Shown: piece by piece, positions 62,754 through 64,000 of the stretch
Layout of the letters: each line of letters starts with the position of its first letter
Numbering within the stretch: position 1 is the stretch's first letter
From: Candidatus Poseidoniales archaeon
GTDB taxonomy: Archaea > Thermoplasmatota > Poseidoniia > Poseidoniales > Poseidoniaceae
Assembly (NCBI GenBank): GCA_003602415.1
Contig: QQSK01000003.1
Coordinates: 263,469-327,468 of the forward strand
Reading direction: 5' to 3'
Length of the DNA stretch: 64,000 nt
The notes under the pieces: model-generated
What the model was told of the DNA's origin: nothing
Seen by the model: the letters and a program-made list of their open reading frames with translations, nothing else
The model's database searches: none
Position numbers and translations under genes: made by a program

Positions 62754-64000
62754 TTACAACCAACTGGCGATTAATTCTGGTTGTGTCAAGTAGAATATCA
62801 AAGCAATACCTGCCATCATCATCATCCATGCTCCAATCGCCTTAATCAGCCCAGTAGACCTTCGAAGTATATTGATGAATTGTTGTTGGCCAAGACCAAC
62901 AACAGTGGTTACAGCAATCATAAGAAGGCTCACTGAAAGCATTAGTCCAGCAAGACCAGTCCAAGTTGCAGCACCACCAATTAATGCTAGATATGCAATA
63001 AACGGAATCACTGCTGCTGCAGTACAATCGATTGATGCTGCTGAATATCCAATACCCCAGAGGTACATATTTCTCTTAGGAGTAAATCTTTCATCCATTT
63101 CCGTAGTCGAATACTTGTCGACTAATTTCTGTACGAAACCAAGTAAATGTGCAGTTCCACCAGTTAGCATGAAAGCCCCTAAAACAACCAGTAGAATTGC
63201 TACTGCTAAAGCAAAATAATGTAACACACCTGAAAGATTGATTATGCTGCCAAGACCAAGAACTATGACACCAATTATGGCAAAGAATGTCAATTGGCCA
63301 AGCGCTGCGAGGCCTCCCAAAATCCAATGTGCAGGCATTCTGCTCTCAAGTTTGCCAGCCTCAATCAACTCATCTTCACGCTGACCAAGTCCAACGTAAT
63401 ATGAGATATATCCTGGTAGAATTGGGAACGCACAAGGTGAGAAATAAACTAGGACTCCTAGCAATAATCCCATAGTGAAAATTGCTCCTGCAGAACGGTC
63501 TACTTCAGCCAATGAGAACCGCAGATCTTCAGCTTCACCATCGGCAGCCGCGAGAACCACTGAGTCGAATTCATCCCAACCCCCGGTAGGGGTTCCTGAA
63601 TTTTCTTTAGCCACAATGAAACCTTCATGGTCGATAACCAGTACTACCGGAATCGCTTGGGCTTGATATTCTTCAACCATATCACCACGGGTAAACTCGA
63701 TAATTTCCCAAGTGACATTACCTTCTAATTCAGTATTAATTGTGAAGTTGACTGAGGAATTTTCCTCGATGATAATTTCAATTCCCGTAACATCATTATT
63801 CAAACCATCATTGTCTTCAAGGCCTTGTCCTAAGTCAAAACATGAAACCTCTTTGTCTGAATTATTGACCTGAGCTTCAATACAATAAGAACCATCCTCC
63901 AAATCAACCTCAGAAGAGTTCATTCCACTATGAATCACTTCAGACTTTAACACTGAATCTGTTTGTCCTGTTGCAACAACCCACGGCATGTGTGCGTCAG
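62754..64000 (-). CDS. CcdA/DsbD-type transmembrane protein with N-terminal extracytoplasmic thioredoxin-like region (5' end beyond the window)
   Basis: GLLLGVLVYFSPCAFPILPGYISYYVGL (CcdA FSPCAFPILPGY motif) and second Cys motif GYSAASIDCTAAAVIPF. N-terminal IPVVLVIDHEGFIVAKENSGTPTGGWDEF is Trx-like. The frame is open upstream of Met 63989 to the edge. Confidence 0.8.
   Translation of the reverse strand, partial: DAHMPWVVATGQTDSVLKSEVIHSGMNSSEVDLEDGSYCIEAQVNNSDKEVSCFDLGQGLEDNDGLNNDVTGIEIIIEENSSVNFTINTELEGNVTWEIIEFTRGDMVEEYQAQAIPVVLVIDHEGFIVAKENSGTPTGGWDEFDSVVLAAADGEAEDLRFSLAEVDRSAGAIFTMGLLLGVLVYFSPCAFPILPGYISYYVGLGQREDELIEAGKLESRMPAHWILGGLAALGQLTFFAIIGVIVLGLGSIINLSGVLHYFALAVAILLVVLGAFMLTGGTAHLLGFVQKLVDKYSTTEMDERFTPKRNMYLWGIGYSAASIDCTAAAVIPFIAYLALIGGAATWTGLAGLMLSVSLLMIAVTTVVGLGQQQFINILRRSTGLIKAIGAWMMMMAGIALIFYLTQPELIASWL

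Overview
This 64 kb window is a densely coded archaeal chromosome segment. I infer a planktonic euryarchaeon of the Marine Group II (Poseidoniales) type, from archaeal CarS, an AglB/STT3 oligosaccharyltransferase, an AbrB-PhoU regulator, a ThiN-domain regulator, split GMP synthase, and many large surface proteins. I cannot confirm the taxonomy without a search. I saw no CRISPR array, transposase, integrase, prophage or rRNA.

The main contents, left to right, are:
- A giant AglB fused to a very long beta-rich tail. It is missing from the ORF track because it runs off the left edge.
- purD and carS, then surface proteins.
- A Ni-superoxide dismutase with its maturation protease.
- tRNA(CAU) and an HD phosphohydrolase.
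- An EF-hand/OB-fold-like membrane protein, a TctA-like permease and a TauE-like permease.
- A divergent PhoU-like/Pit phosphate locus, followed by a 1582-aa secreted LTD-PLD protein.
- A BI-1 protein, a 2OG oxygenase and a nucleoside phosphorylase.
- tRNA-Asn.
- A non-coding block of several perfect stem-loops, including a 12-bp closing stem around four hairpins (31474-31680).
- A light/photo-oxidation neighbourhood: photolyase, SDR39U1, RibA, peroxiredoxin, UbiB-like kinase, CrtI, CrtB.
- guaAB/purE.
- A glycine cleavage cluster interrupted by a 1186-aa thrombospondin type-3 surface protein.
- AlkA and a PLP decarboxylase.
- A ThiR-ThiBPQ thiamine uptake locus.
- A two-gene SPFH/zinc-ribbon unit, a PAP2 protein, a lipoprotein and a CcdA-like protein.

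The best candidates for something undescribed are the structured RNA at 31474-31680, the AglB fusion, the phosphate/PLD locus and the SPFH two-gene unit. All calls come from reading motifs by eye; no database search was run.
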